From Bactericera cockerelli (Eukaryota; Arthropoda; Insecta; Hemiptera; Triozidae), in assembly GCA_024516035.1 (NCBI GenBank), contig CM044959.1:15525298-15589297 (forward strand): a stretch of DNA of 64,000 nt. The letters run 5' to 3'. Positions 10,766-21,505 of the stretch are shown here, piece by piece (the first letter of the stretch is position 1; each line of letters begins with the position of its first letter). The notes under the pieces were generated by a model that saw nothing but the letters and a program-made list of their open reading frames with translations, searched no databases and had not been told where the DNA came from. The translations under genes were made by a program, and so were the position numbers.

Positions 10766-11690
10766 CTTTATTGTAGGGGCAGAACCTTATGTGAACTACA
10801 AAGGGCTCTCGGACTAAAAGGTCGCTAGTGTCTTATAGGAGCAGAACCTTTAGTAAGTTACAAAGGGCTCGGGGACTAAAAGGTCGCTAGTGTCTTATAG
10901 GGGCAGAACCTTTAGTAAATTACAAAGGGCTCGCGGACTAAAAGGTCGCTAGTATCTTCTAGGGGTAGTACGTTTAGTAAGTTACAAAGAGCTTGCAAAC
11001 CAAAAGGTCGCTAATAATAATAATAATATCGCCTTATTTATACTGCCCTATTAAGACTATTAAAGTCCCATTAATCCAGCAGTAAGCCCAAGACATATTA
11101 TTCTGAATTAAAAATCCCAAATGGGAGGATAACTTGTCATGTCCCGGCTGGGTTTCGAACCCACGACAGCCGCCTTTACCACTGAGCTACCGGGACAGAC
11201 TAATCGCTAGTGACTTCTAGGGGCAGAACCTTTAGTAAGTTACAAAGGGCTTCCAGACCAAAAGGTCGCTAGTGTCTTATAGGGGCAGAACCTTTAGTAA
11301 GTTACAAAGGGCTCGCGGACTAAAAGGTCGCTAGTGTCTTCTAGGGGCAGAACCTTTAGTAAGTTACAAAGGGCTCGGGAACTAAAAGGTCGCTAGTGTC
11401 TTCTGTTACAAATAGTTTGCAGACCAAAAGGTCGCTAGTGTCTTCTATTACAAATAGTTTGCAGACCAAAAGGTCGCTAGTGTCTTTTGTTACAAATAGT
11501 TTGCAGACCAAAAAGTCGCTAGTTTCATCTAGGGGCAGAACCTTTAGTAAGTTACAAAGGGCCCGCGGACTAAAAGGTCGCTAGTGTCTTCAGTTCAAAT
11601 AGTTTGCAAACCAAAAGGTCGCTAGTGTCTTCTAGGGGCAGAACCTTTAGTAAGTTACAAAGGGCTCGCGGACTAAAAGGTCGCCAGTAA
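10766..11690 (+). repeat. 62-bp tandem satellite array with 42-bp deletion variants
   Basis: The unit contains GGTCGCTAGTGTCTTCTAGG, GCAGAACCTTTAGTAAGTTA and CAAAGGGCTCGCGGACTAAA. Most units are 62 bp. Around 11390-11520 and 11580-11620, variants of about 42 bp lack the GGGGCAGAACCTTTAGTAA part. The 42-bp units are a multiple of three, which explains a short open frame there. A SINE-E copy splits the array. Confidence 0.92.
11026..11200 (-). mobile_element. SINE-E inserted in the satellite array
   Basis: On the minus strand the tRNA-like head runs GTCCCGGTAGCTCAGTGGTA to GGGTTCGAAACCCAGCC. A body with GCTTACTGCTGGATTAATGG follows, ending in an ATT-rich tail. A and B boxes are both intact. 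Array units resume on both sides, so the insertion postdates amplification. Confidence 0.85.
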
Positions 11691-11809
11691 GCAGCGAGCA
11701 CATGCTAGTCAATTATTCACACGCTCATTCTGTTGTGAAAATATCGTCAGGGAGCAGTCCGGGACACTACCCCAGTTTTCACTAATGATAAATAAATAAG
11801 TAAAACCTT

Positions 11810-12385
11810 TTATCTTTCTCTCTCTCTCTCTTCTGCCATTCTCTTTCTGTCCCTCGTGTTTTTGTTGTTTTTCTTTGTAAATACAGCTGGATTTGTGAAC
11901 AAATGGTGAGTAAAGGGAACTGAGAGAGAGAAACAAGATAGAAAGAGAAGAGAGAAATAGATGAAGAAGATAGAGGGAGAGTGAGGGAAGGGAGAGAAGA
12001 GAGAGAGAGAGAAAAGAAAGAAAAAGAAGAGAGAAATAGATCAAGAAGAGAGAGATATATAGAGAGAGAAAGAGAAAAAAAAAGAAGGAGAAGAGGAAAA
12101 ATAGATGGAGAAGAGAGAGAGAAAAAAAAGAAAGAGAAGAGAGATATAGATGAAGAAGAGAGAGAGAGAAAAAAAGAAGAAAGAAAAAGAGAGAAATACA
12201 TGAATAAGAGAGAGAGAGAAAAAAAAGAAAGAGAAAGGAGAAATAGATGAAAAAGAGAGAGAGAAAAAAAAAAGAAAGAGAGGAGAGAGAGAGAAAAAAA
12301 GAAAGAGAAGAGAGAGAGAGAGAGAGAGAAAAAAAAAGAAAGAGAAGAGAGAAATAGATGAAAAAGAGAGAAGAAATTATTACAG
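11810..12385. repeat. GA-rich tract with a 50-60-bp quasi-period
   Basis: GAGAGA blocks alternate with runs of A and a recurring AGAAATAGATGAAGAAGAG phrase (about 11953, 12342 and variants between). The antisense 237-residue frame is compositional. Confidence 0.85.
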
Positions 12386-12514
12386 AAAAATAAACATTGC
12401 TAAAAATTAGTGGATGTGCCATAAATTATAGCAGACTGGACGCACAAAAAATATTCAAATATGTAGGGAGAAATGTATTATTGCAAAATAAAATTATTTA
12501 GAGTTTTTATTTAT

Positions 12515-12645
12515 TTATTTCTACTTTACCTACGGGTCTAGAATTCACCCTCTAAATAAAGCATCGGAAAATATCTTTGACTCCATGGGGAATCGAACCC
12601 CGGATCTCTGTGGGCAATCCCAACTGTTTTACCACAGAGCTTTTA
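12515..12645 (-). mobile_element. Possible tRNA-derived SINE
   Basis: The reverse strand has GCTCTGTGGTAAAACAGTTG (A-box-like) and GGGGTTCGATTCCCC (perfect B-box stem-loop), a tRNA-like head followed by unrelated AT-rich sequence. No second copy was found in the window, so a decayed tRNA is not excluded. Confidence 0.45.
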
Positions 12646-13014
12646 ATATTCATAATTTTCCCTAGGAAATGCATTCTAGGTATCCCAGGGGCAAAATATC
12701 AAGCTCAGTATAATAGGTAATAATATGCTATAACAAAGGTATGAAATTATGTGGGGGTGTATGTGAAAAATTGAACTTGAACATGAAATATTTTTTTAAA
12801 TAATAAATGTAAATATTAATATAATGACAATGAAAAGTATTTTTTATATATACATGGTATATTTATAATATAGATAATTATATAAAAATGACAGGAAATT
12901 TAATATGTATATGATTTTCATCATAACAATACAATCAAAATAATTATAATTACATCAAAATCCCTTTCTATTACAACCCCTCTCTCTACTTTTCACTCAC
13001 GATTCGTGATATCT
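12646..13014. other. AT-rich DNA, nothing recognised
   Basis: Dominated by ATAT and A/T runs. No gene or repeat family seen. Confidence 0.4.
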
Positions 13015-13655
13015 CATGACTGAGAGAGATAGAGATTGGGGGGGGAGGTGGGGGGGGGGGGGGGGGGGGGGAGTGAGATAGAGTGTGAGATAGAGTTTTT
13101 TCAGGAGAGATAAGAGGTGGGAGACTGTGAAATGATGAAACGAGAGAGAAAAAAAAAGAGGATGAGGGCAGAGAAAAGAAACATAGAGAAAGAGAGAGAG
13201 AGAGAGAAAAGGAGGAGAAGGAGAGAGAGAGAGACAACAAGGAAAGTGACAGAAGGGAGGGATTGAGAGGGACAGAAAAGAGAGAAGTGTGGGAAGAGTG
13301 AGAGAGAGAAGTATAGAAAAGATTGGCAAAGGGGGAAATGAAGAAGGACGGGAGAGAGAAGAGAACTGGGAGAAAATTATAGAGAGAGAAAGGGACAAAA
13401 GAGAGAGAGAGAGAGAAAAGATGAGGAGAGCAATACGTAAAGGGAGGTAGAGAAACAAAAAGGAAATTGACAAAATAGAGGGAGTGAGAGGGACAGAAAC
13501 GAGGGTAGTGGGGAGAGGGAGAGACACAAAGAGAGAGGTATAGGGGTGACAAAGGGGGAAGTGAAGAAGGGAGGGAGAGAGAGATAGAGAGAAGAGAAGA
13601 GAGCTGGGAGAGAGAGAGAAAAAAAGGGACCAAGGGAGGGAGAGAATTTTGGTAA
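13015..13655. repeat. Purine-rich tract with long G run
   Basis: Begins with a G-rich stretch (13038-13071, interrupted once by AGGT), then GAGA-type sequence. The long antisense frames (235 and 176 residues) are Ser/Leu/Pro low-complexity artefacts. Confidence 0.88.
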
Positions 13656-14184
13656 CATAGAAATTTCATCATACTTTTTACTTTCGCTATCATGAAAGTT
13701 CTAATTAGTATGACAGGTTAATGGGTGTGGCTAAGAGGTGTCTCCAGTCTCCCCCGGGATTACACACTCATATGTTGCGTATAACTAATTCGTAATGAAC
13801 TACAGTGTAGCAATGTAGCATACAACGCCTGTTCTCTGCTTATTCATTATTATTATTCTTTACTATATTCCAAATTACAATTATGTATCTGCTTTCAAGA
13901 TCAAGGTTCTGAGATTGGTTATTCATTTTCATAAAACCTAATATGAACAATATTTAAAACAAAATATGTAGCTACCGAGCGTTATAAATAAAACTGTCCG
14001 ATTAGAACTTTAGGTCTCATGCTGGCTGCATGAAAAATATTTTGAGGGTGCTGCCAAATAAACCGGACTAAAATGGGATACAAAGAGTCGCTCTCTTAAT
14101 ACCTCGCGAGTTCGATTTACTAGTTGTTAACTACCATGTCAATCCTTATGTGTAATTGTAAATTAATTATTATAATTGTAAATT
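13656..14184. other. AT-rich DNA, nothing recognised
   Basis: No frame, repeat family or RNA gene seen. Confidence 0.4.
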
Positions 14185-14305
14185 CCGGTCCTACCCAGGC
14201 TGGGTGAGGTTAATGTGGGTAGTTGGTACGATTCCTAGCGAATGGAGGGTAAAACCACCGTCCTGTTTACCTCAAGTCAGGATGTGAAAACCAAATACTT
14301 AGTAT
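14185..14305 (+). mobile_element. SINE-C core fragment
   Basis: Only the central module is present: CCCAGGCTGGGTGAGGTTAA, GGTACGATTCCTAGCGAATG and AGGACGTT-like sequence. No Pol III head. Confidence 0.7.
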
Positions 14306-14516
14306 CAATGGACATTGGCGTCCATATAATCCTCTCACTACCGTGATTCAGGAATCAATTCCTATCTCACGGACACGGAATTATTTTTATTAATGAATTA
14401 TTTAATAAAGGTTAAATTATTTTCACTGTATACAAGCTAGGGCTTGAAGAAACACACTTTTTCCTTGTCGTCTGGGGGTGCTGCAGTTCCGCAGCTCCTT
14501 AGCAGCGGCCGCGCCT

Positions 14517-14735
14517 GGTCCTATTAATCCAGCAGTAAGCCCAAGACGCATTATTATATGGTAAAAATCCAAAATTGGAGTATACATGTTTCGGCTGGGT
14601 TTCCAACCCGCGACCTCTGGAGTAGGGTATAATATGTATGTGTATGAAGCGAAATACATGCCCATTTTGCAAAGCTCTGTGTGTGCGGTTGAGTCACAGA
14701 GTACCGCTTTCACCACTGAGCTACCAGGATAGTGG
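14517..14735 (-). mobile_element. SINE-E copy with expanded head
   Basis: The body (CCAGCAGTAAGCCCAAGACG) and head pieces (GGCTGGGTTTCCAACCC; CACTGAGCTACCAGGAT) match 11026-11200. About 80 bp separates the B- and A-box portions, far more than in the other copies, so there was an insertion inside the head. Confidence 0.7.
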
Positions 14736-15130
14736 AACAAATAATACACCCTGTATTAATAGAGTGGATTATGATCCTTATTATTTTACGAAACAGAAGG
14801 GCAGAGAGGGAGGGAGAGCAAAACTTTTTAAAAACAGTAATTTTCATAATTTAAATAATGAAAATAATATAATGTAGAACATTTTGATGGGTACGGCTTT
14901 CGAAATAATATACTGGGTGGAACATTTGATTTTTCGAAGAGTTTTCTCAATTGCATATAGTTCTGAGTGTTTATAGACTTCATCTGGATAGGTTGCTATG
15001 TTTGGATTAATTTTTGTGACAGCGGTGTGATTTCCAATTTTAGAACTACTATTTAGTAGGTAAATACTCATTCATTGCTCTCGTATGCTTTCAAATTGGG
15101 GCTTCAGGTGTTATTGTAAAGATAAAGATA
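14736..15130. other. AT-rich DNA, nothing recognised
   Basis: No gene or shared repeat seen. Confidence 0.4.
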
Positions 15131-15210
15131 AAATTATTATATTTGTGTTTATCAATTTCGTGATGTCACAACTATTCAAACTCGCTTTACTGTATCTACG
15201 CTGAATCCGG

Positions 15211-15981
15211 ACGTACACTCATTGAGTCCCGTTGACCTTTTTTTCATGTCATTGAGTCCCGTAATTTTAGCAGGTACCTCAGACCATATGACTCATTGAG
15301 TCCCCTAATATTTTTGGGTCTACCAGACCATATGACTCATTGAGTCCCTTTACCTGATGTTAGTATATAAGAAGAAGTAAATAAGAACACAGTTAATTTT
15401 TATAAAAATGAATACGCGGACAGTTATGTCTAAATGTTGTGTTTCGTTATCCAGCTAGGATAGCTTGGGTGAGGGGCTTAGGTTAGGTTGAAATTAGCGC
15501 AGGCGGTTAGGCCGGGTCGCGTAGTGACCCGGTCTAACCGCCTGCGCTAATTTCAACCTAACCTAAGCCCCTCACCCAACCATGCTACCCGACAAACTGA
15601 AGTCAGAAATCTATCGTGCAATCTCACCTTGTTAACTTTACCTAACCCTATCTAACTACAAAATTCCTCTAACAAAAAATTCACTTACGCATCAAATTCC
15701 AATAGACAATAATTTCATTTTCATTTATGAATAAAAATATAAACAAGAATTCTTAATAAAAAATGAAAAGAGTGTTCTAATTTTTTAGAGGAGGACTGAC
15801 CCAACTGACTGACAAATAATATGATCTTCTATGTACAAGTTTATGCATAAGGAAAAATAGGTATTAATTATGTACGGGACTCAATGAGTGGTACGATAAC
15901 TTCAACCGTTCCAAACCTTGGGACTCAATGAAGCATCGACAAAAATGGACAAATCCAGACGGGACTCAATGAGGTGCCTCC
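15211..15981. mobile_element. 771-bp nested element with inverted motif arrays
   Basis: It lies inside SINE-A between 12-bp direct repeats. The left end carries the motif CTCATTGAGTCCC at 15218, 15249 (one base off), 15292 and 15336. The right end carries its complement GGGACTCAATGAG at 15876, 15920 (last base differs) and 15961. The centre is a long hairpin (15465-15579). There is no coding frame. Subterminal motif arrays of this kind are usually transposase-binding sites, so a non-autonomous DNA transposon is likely. Twelve bases is an unusual duplication length and the outermost tips match poorly. Confidence 0.7.
15465..15579. repeat. Perfect-class hairpin, 54-bp arms, 7-base loop
   Basis: The left arm 15465-15518 and right arm 15526-15579 are complementary with a single G/T-type mismatch. 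The loop is GCGTAGT. The arms are GC-rich compared with their surroundings and include TTAGGTTAGG. Confidence 0.95.
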
Positions 15982-16199
15982 CGCTGAATCCGGGACTTGA
16001 ACCACCGACCTCCAGGTTACAAGTCCGCCGCCTTATCGATGAAGGTACTGAGGTCGGTGTTAGGTATTATGGTTATGAGGACTTTTTCCAGGAATCCCAT
16101 GGTTTATTACTATATTAAGGATAGTTCTGCTTATCAGATCCTTCGGTTGGGAACATAATGAATCTTGGTTCAAGCTTTAGTCTGCTTAAAAATGACATG

Positions 16200-16442
16200 T
16201 CTTTGTTAATCACAATAGTGATATCACAATTTCTTATTTGTGATTTTACTTTTATGTTATCAGTTATCACATATAATTATAAGAAATTGATCTCGCCTTA
16301 AACTCGCCTCACCAATTATCAAAATAGACATTACACTGTACCCAGTAGAACGCTGAAATTTACGCTACTTAAATTTCTAGACTCGAACCATCGTCCTGCA
16401 GCTCACAGGTCAGTATGGTAAAGGTACTGAGTGACCTCAGTC
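16200..16442 (-). mobile_element. Old SINE-A copy with internal insertion
   Basis: Tail-like GTTAATCACAATAGTGATAT (16208), CTCGCCTCACCAA and head-like AGGTACTGAGTGACCTCAG match SINE-A at low identity, with extra sequence in between. Confidence 0.5.
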
Positions 16443-16461
16443 TTATTATCTTCTTGGCGTT

Positions 16462-16531
16462 GCAAAACTAGCGTCTTTTCTGACACAATACCTTTATTAC
16501 AGTATTATGACAGAAAAAACGCTAGTTTTGC
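16462..16531. repeat. 70-bp hairpin
   Basis: GCAAAACTAGCGT at the left pairs with ACGCTAGTTTTGC at the right, continuing inward with about three mismatches over 29-bp arms and a 12-base loop. It may be a tiny MITE. Confidence 0.75.
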
Positions 16532-16739
16532 ATAAGACATGACATTTTTTCATTGTAGTCCACACAGTATGAAAGACTTGACAGGGAGGGGTGGGGCCGA
16601 AAGACACTCAGGCTGGGCTGGTGTTTTATTTCCTAATACCATTACCGTTTTACCACGCACCTGGGTTCAGTACCTTACCCTTACCCCACCTAAAACCTCT
16701 ATCTTTAACCATGAACATGGGGGAAGATAATAGGGGTGT

Positions 16740-17175
16740 GGGAGAGGGAGGGAGACATTGGGAAAAGGAGAGAGGGAGAGAAGGAGAGAAAGAAAAGGTG
16801 AAAGAGAAAGAGAAAGAGAAAGAGAAAGAGAAAGAGAAAGAGAAAGAGAAAGAGAAAGAGAAAGGGAAAGAGAAAGAGAAAGAGAAAGAGAAAGAGAAAG
16901 AGAAAGAGAAAGAGAAAGAGAAAGAGAAAGAGAAAGAGAAAGAGAAAGAGAAAGAGAAAGAGAATTAGAAAGAGAAATAGAAATAGAAAGAGAAAGAGAA
17001 GGAGGGAAAGAAAGGTAGAGAGAGAAAATGAGAGATAGAGCGAGTGAGGTTATGAGAAAAATAAAGAGAAAGAAAACAGAAAGAGAGAGACAAAGTCACA
17101 GAGAGGAAGAGAGAGGGAGAGAAAGAGAAAGAGAGTGAGAATGAGAGAGAGTATAAGAAAAAGAGAGACAAAACA
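16740..17175 (+). repeat. (GAGAAA)n hexanucleotide microsatellite and GA tract
   Basis: From about 16803 to 16964 the sequence is almost pure AAAGAG with one G substitution (near 16865). It is flanked by looser GA sequence. Because the unit is 6 bp, the translated frames are Lys-Glu or Arg-Glu dipeptide repeats, not a gene. Confidence 0.95.
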
Positions 17176-18555
17176 TACGACGTTATACCGTTAAAAAAGG
17201 AAAAGAAAAACGTATAATTATTATTGAGATGACAACAAATTTTCTCATAGAGAGAATCACCAATTTTCGAATTCAAAGTAGAACCCCAAATTTTTTATTC
17301 GATACTCGAAATTTACGTCAAATTTAACTATGATCTATGATCCACCCCACGAAATCATGGGTTTTTCTTCGGGTCATTTATAGTCATGAAATATACTTAG
17401 AATGTCATACATTAAATCTGTGTAGTTTTGTATGCTGAATCAAGCATGTTATTTGATTGATAATAACTTTCTGTTAAGATTTTATTCCAGAATGTGATAA
17501 TTTCATTAAAAGGGATTACAGGGCTGAAATGAAGGGACTCTTTAGTCTCATCTTTTCAGTATAGACAAGGTCATTTCTATTCTATTCTATATTCTATTTT
17601 CTCTATCATCATCGACGACACAAAATATGTTTTTTTTTTTCGTGGAATCTACAAGGAACAGAGAATTAGTAGAATAAAACATATCTGTGGAGAAATTGAA
17701 CATTACCTTTTATAAATACAGCAAAGTGTTGAATTACTTCCTTAAAAAAAGGGTTCCGAAATTTTACTCAAAAATAGCTCATTAAACCCGACCCGGAAAT
17801 GGAGGCTGAAAAGCGTATAATTAGGACGTCCCTGCTTTGCATAAGCCGCATTACCTACCTCCCGCGTTTACCTCCGTGGAACGTTATTTTTTAAATCTTG
17901 ATATACTGCCAGATGATTGATGACTTTCTGCCTCCGCCATACTAATTATGAAACAATGTTCTCGAGATACAGGTGTTCTCATGTAAACGAGCGGGAAGGT
18001 AAATCTTTTGTATAAACTTTCATTTTATTTTGTTCAAATTATTCTAAAGCCACTTTGATAAAGGTATGTTCAATGAACTTTATTTCAAAATAAAAGTGTT
18101 TCCTAATCATTATGTATTTTGGAAGTTAATTTTAATTGCACGCTCATTTCGTAACTTTAGCATAAAAAGGCGAAATTTGTACACTTTTGTATCGTTCATG
18201 CTTTGTTTTTTTCCTTTTTAAAATACTTTTTTAAGAACTTTGTCTTTAATTTAAATGATGAAATATTATTTATGCATTTTTGTACTAAAGACAAACCCTC
18301 ACATCTCCAGACTATCTTTTATTCGAAGCCTCTAGTATGCCATAAACCTACCCATTTATTTTAAATTGAAATGAATGTAAACGCACATTCGAAATTCAGT
18401 TGAATAAATAACGTCAAAAATTCAAAATGAAATGTAAAAATATATCAAAATATTAGCTTTTTTCGAACAAGAGTAAATGGCATTTTTTTAATTTCCTCTA
18501 AAACATCAATCTTTTCTCTTCTCATTAGAAGTGAAGCATGTAATAATACACTGTC
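17176..18555. other. AT-rich DNA, nothing recognised
   Basis: Nearly 1.4 kb without recognisable genes, SINE boxes or tandem structure. Short TCTAT runs at 17575-17605. Confidence 0.45.
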
Positions 18556-19735
18556 AGGTTTTTCCTCCTCTCTATCCCTACTTCGCTCTCTCTGTGTTTT
18601 CTCCTCCCTTCCTCTCTCTCTGTCTTCCTTTCCTCTCTCTCTGTGGATGTTCTTTTTTCATTATCTTCACCCCCCCCCCCACTCTCTCTCTCTATCCCTC
18701 TGTGTATTGCTCCTTTTTCCTTTCTCCATTTCTAACTCTCTCTCTCTCTCTCGTTTTTCTCTCTTCTCTTCCTACCTCCTCTCTGCCTCATCTCTTCTCT
18801 CCTCTTTCTCTCTCTCTCTCTCTCTTGTTTTTCTCTCTTCCTCCTTCCTCCTCTCTCTCTATACTCTCTCTATATCCTCTTTGCTTCTTATACTTTCCTT
18901 TCCATCCTCCTTTTTCTCTATTTCTTCTTTCCTCTCTTCCAATCTCCATCTATCTCTCTCTCTCTCTCCATTCCCCTCTATAACTCTCTTTCTCTACCTC
19001 TTCTTCCCTCTCCTTTATCTCTTTCTCTCTTCCTTTACAAATCTTTCCATCCTCCTTAATTTTTCAACTATCAACCTACATCCTTATTTTTCTTTCTGTT
19101 GCCGTCTCACTAATCGATTCATTCGTCCATTGTCTCTTTATCTTTCTTACTCTATCTCTCTCTCTTCCTTTATCTTACTCTATCTCTCTCTTCCTTCATC
19201 TTTATCTATCTCTCTCTCTCTTCCTTTCCAATCTTTCATTCCTCCTTATTTTTCCAATGATCAACCTAATACATCCTTAACCATTAACTTTCTTTCTGTT
19301 GCCGTCTAACTATAATCAATTCATTCGTCCATTGTCTCTTTATCTTTCTTTCTATCTCCCTCTCTCTCTTCTCTCTTATCTTTCGTCTACTTCCTTTTCC
19401 ATCTCTCTTCGCCTTACCTTCCCATTCTCTTCCTGTATTCTCTCTCTATCTTTCTCGTCCTAGAGTACTTCTTTACTGTTTCTATATATCATAAATATCT
19501 CCTTCTCGTTAGAAGAAGAGCCTCTGCCTGAAAGTCGAATTCAAATTCAAAAAGTAACAAGTTAAAGGAAAAAAAATTAGTAAATTCTCTCTCCTCATCC
19601 CTCCTCTTCTTTTCTCCCTCTACATCTCTCTCTCTCTCTCTCGCTCCCTTCCTCTCTCTCTCTCTCTCTCCCTCCCTCCCTCCGTTCTTTTCTCCCTATT
19701 CTTCTCTGTCTATATTCGCGCTATCCTAATTGTAC
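18556..19735. repeat. Pyrimidine-rich tract with duplicated block
   Basis: CT-rich on the plus strand. A block with CTTTCTGTTGCCGTCTCACT and TTCATTCGTCCATTGTCTCT (about 19085-19145) recurs at about 19290-19345, a period near 205 bp. The 150- and 220-residue Ser/Leu frames are compositional. Confidence 0.88.
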
Positions 19736-19814
19736 CACATTTTCTACCACTCTCGAAGCTCTACCCCATATTGGATGTTCGAATAAATTAATTTATAAAC
19801 TGTTCGTTTTTTAA

Positions 19815-20030
19815 TTTGGGTTTAACGTCGCTTTCAACTGCATGGTCATATCACGACGGGGCTATTACCCTTCATTCGCAGGAAACTCACAAACCAGCTA
19901 CTCACATTAACCTCACACAGCCTGGGTTCGGCCGGAATGCACCCACGCATCACGAAGCCTCGCTGGACGTTGTTTAACTTCGGTCATCCTACGAGAACCG
20001 GTGTATGCAACGCGCCATCGACGATGGCTG
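19815..20030 (-). mobile_element. 5S-headed SINE (SINE3-like)
   Basis: On the minus strand, GAACCGGTG-side sequence, then GACCGAAGTTAAACAACGTC, resembles the conserved 5S rRNA stretch GATCACCGAAGTTAAGCAAC. Next comes a module ending ...CGTGATATGACCATGCAGTT. In 5S genes that stretch includes the TFIIIA A box. The core is shared with SINE-C. Confidence 0.75.
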
Positions 20031-21497
20031 AATTCTTTGTTTTAAACCACACTGAGAACACAAAAGAATGGTGTCTTTCATCATACGAGGGACGATTCAT
20101 AGGGCGGAAAAATATCTATACACGTTTTTCTAATACCTCCACAGAGATCTCAGTCTAGATTTTCCGTGTTGTCTTAGATAAAATTAATGCTAAGTTATGA
20201 CTTAAGGTCTCGAATCTGTCTATTATTTTCGCCCCTAGACTTACAACAATAGATTAACAATAATATTACAACAAATATGAGGAAAGACTGTCCCTTAGGT
20301 CAGATTTTCCGCAATTTCCACCAATCACAGTTCACCATAAATATCTCGAATTAGGAACAGTATTCCCTTATCATTGCTGTTTATTTCCGTAGGTATTATA
20401 AGAATAATAACGCTCTTTAGTTTAAGGTAACCACCAGGTGAGGTTTGCACAAAGCATTTTCTACCACCTAACACTCAGAGTCTTATTATTATGTAGTCAC
20501 ATACTCAAATTAAATTATGTAAAAAAAAAACGATGTAAATATAAATTAATTAAATTGCTGAATGTTTGGATAGGGCTAGTAAACTCGCTATTTCAGTGAA
20601 GCGCCTTCGCCGTATCTCTTCTACCTGTATACCTAACTACCTAAATAAAATACAAATATTCAAAGCATAGGTAATTGAATATCGATTTGAAGTTAAAAAG
20701 CATAGATACTTCTTTTACAAAATACATTACATATTCTTTCGATTCATAGGCATGGAATTAGAACTTTCGAAAATATGCAGGGCCCATAAATAGATTATCT
20801 GGTTGGGTCTAAATTTAAGATTTAAGAAATTCTTGCCTGATTCAAAAAAATTACTTTTTCTCAACCCATCTCCTTTTTGGTCTTGTCCATTCTTCCTTAA
20901 AACGTCTCCTATGGATGTCAATTTCTTCCTACTATTTTGACTTGAAATTTTGATGATAATTTTTTATACTTATCTTTAGTAAAGATCTCTAGTGACAGAT
21001 GTCGTGGAGGATGTATTTGTTGGATTTTTTAAAGGATTGAGCAGTCCCAATTTATTTAATTGGGATCTACATAAATTATGGCTTAAAAAAATCAATCAAA
21101 GGAACTCACAAGTAAACCTGTCTAGCCTATATTATTCTAACTAGTTTAATTTACCCACTTTGCTCCCAATAACAATTTATTGAGAAGTCATCAATAGCCT
21201 TTCAAGGACTCTCTCATATCTGCCGATTGAAACCACGGGCCTTCATGCAAAGACGCCACTCTATGATGATGATACTATGATGAATTCACAATGACTTTGT
21301 TAGTTTTTTATCCGTTTTTATCGCCATTAAACCCTGTGTGCTGGAGATAAGGTTCCAATGATAGGGAAGAAGAGTATAGTGACGTTAAGTGTGTACTTAT
21401 TTAAATCACATTATTATTTTATGGGATTTGTTATTAGCGATCATGAATTTATTGTACTTTGTATAATAGAAACTAGTAGACATTAAAAATGACACGA
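20031..21497. other. AT-rich DNA with a SINE-B tail fragment
   Basis: About 20410-20515 carries a reverse SINE-B tail (GGTAACCACCAGGTGAGG, CACTCAGAGTCTTATTATTA). A CACCAATCACAG motif at about 20325 recalls the 7152 MITE. The rest is featureless. Confidence 0.5.
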
Positions 21498-21505
21498 TCT
21501 TCTGC

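Larger units (their letters stand above)
15131..16058 (-). mobile_element. SINE-A copy split by a nested element
   Basis: The tail half is 15131-15210 and the head half 15982-16058. Together they read as one ordinary minus-strand SINE-A. The string CGCTGAATCCGG appears at both break points (15199-15210 and 15982-15993). Confidence 0.9.

Noticed and set aside
11145..11200. Functional tRNA gene on the minus strand
   Set aside because: The tRNA-like head continues directly into a SINE-E body repeated at 14517 and 56240.
11396..11584. 62-residue frame with 14-residue repeats
   Set aside because: It arises from consecutive 42-bp satellite variants.
10766..11690. CRISPR-like array of spaced repeats
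   Set aside because: The units are contiguous tandem repeats without unique spacers, in eukaryotic DNA.
11709..12422. 237-residue minus frame, and similar Ser/Leu-rich frames in other GA or CT tracts (12986-13693, 18531-19309, 25826-27410, 38753-40291)
   Set aside because: Low-complexity translations of microsatellite DNA. Several overlapping frames are open at once and no domain is present.
16591..17018. Lys-Glu and Arg-Glu repeat frames
   Set aside because: A 6-bp AAAGAG repeat keeps every frame open.
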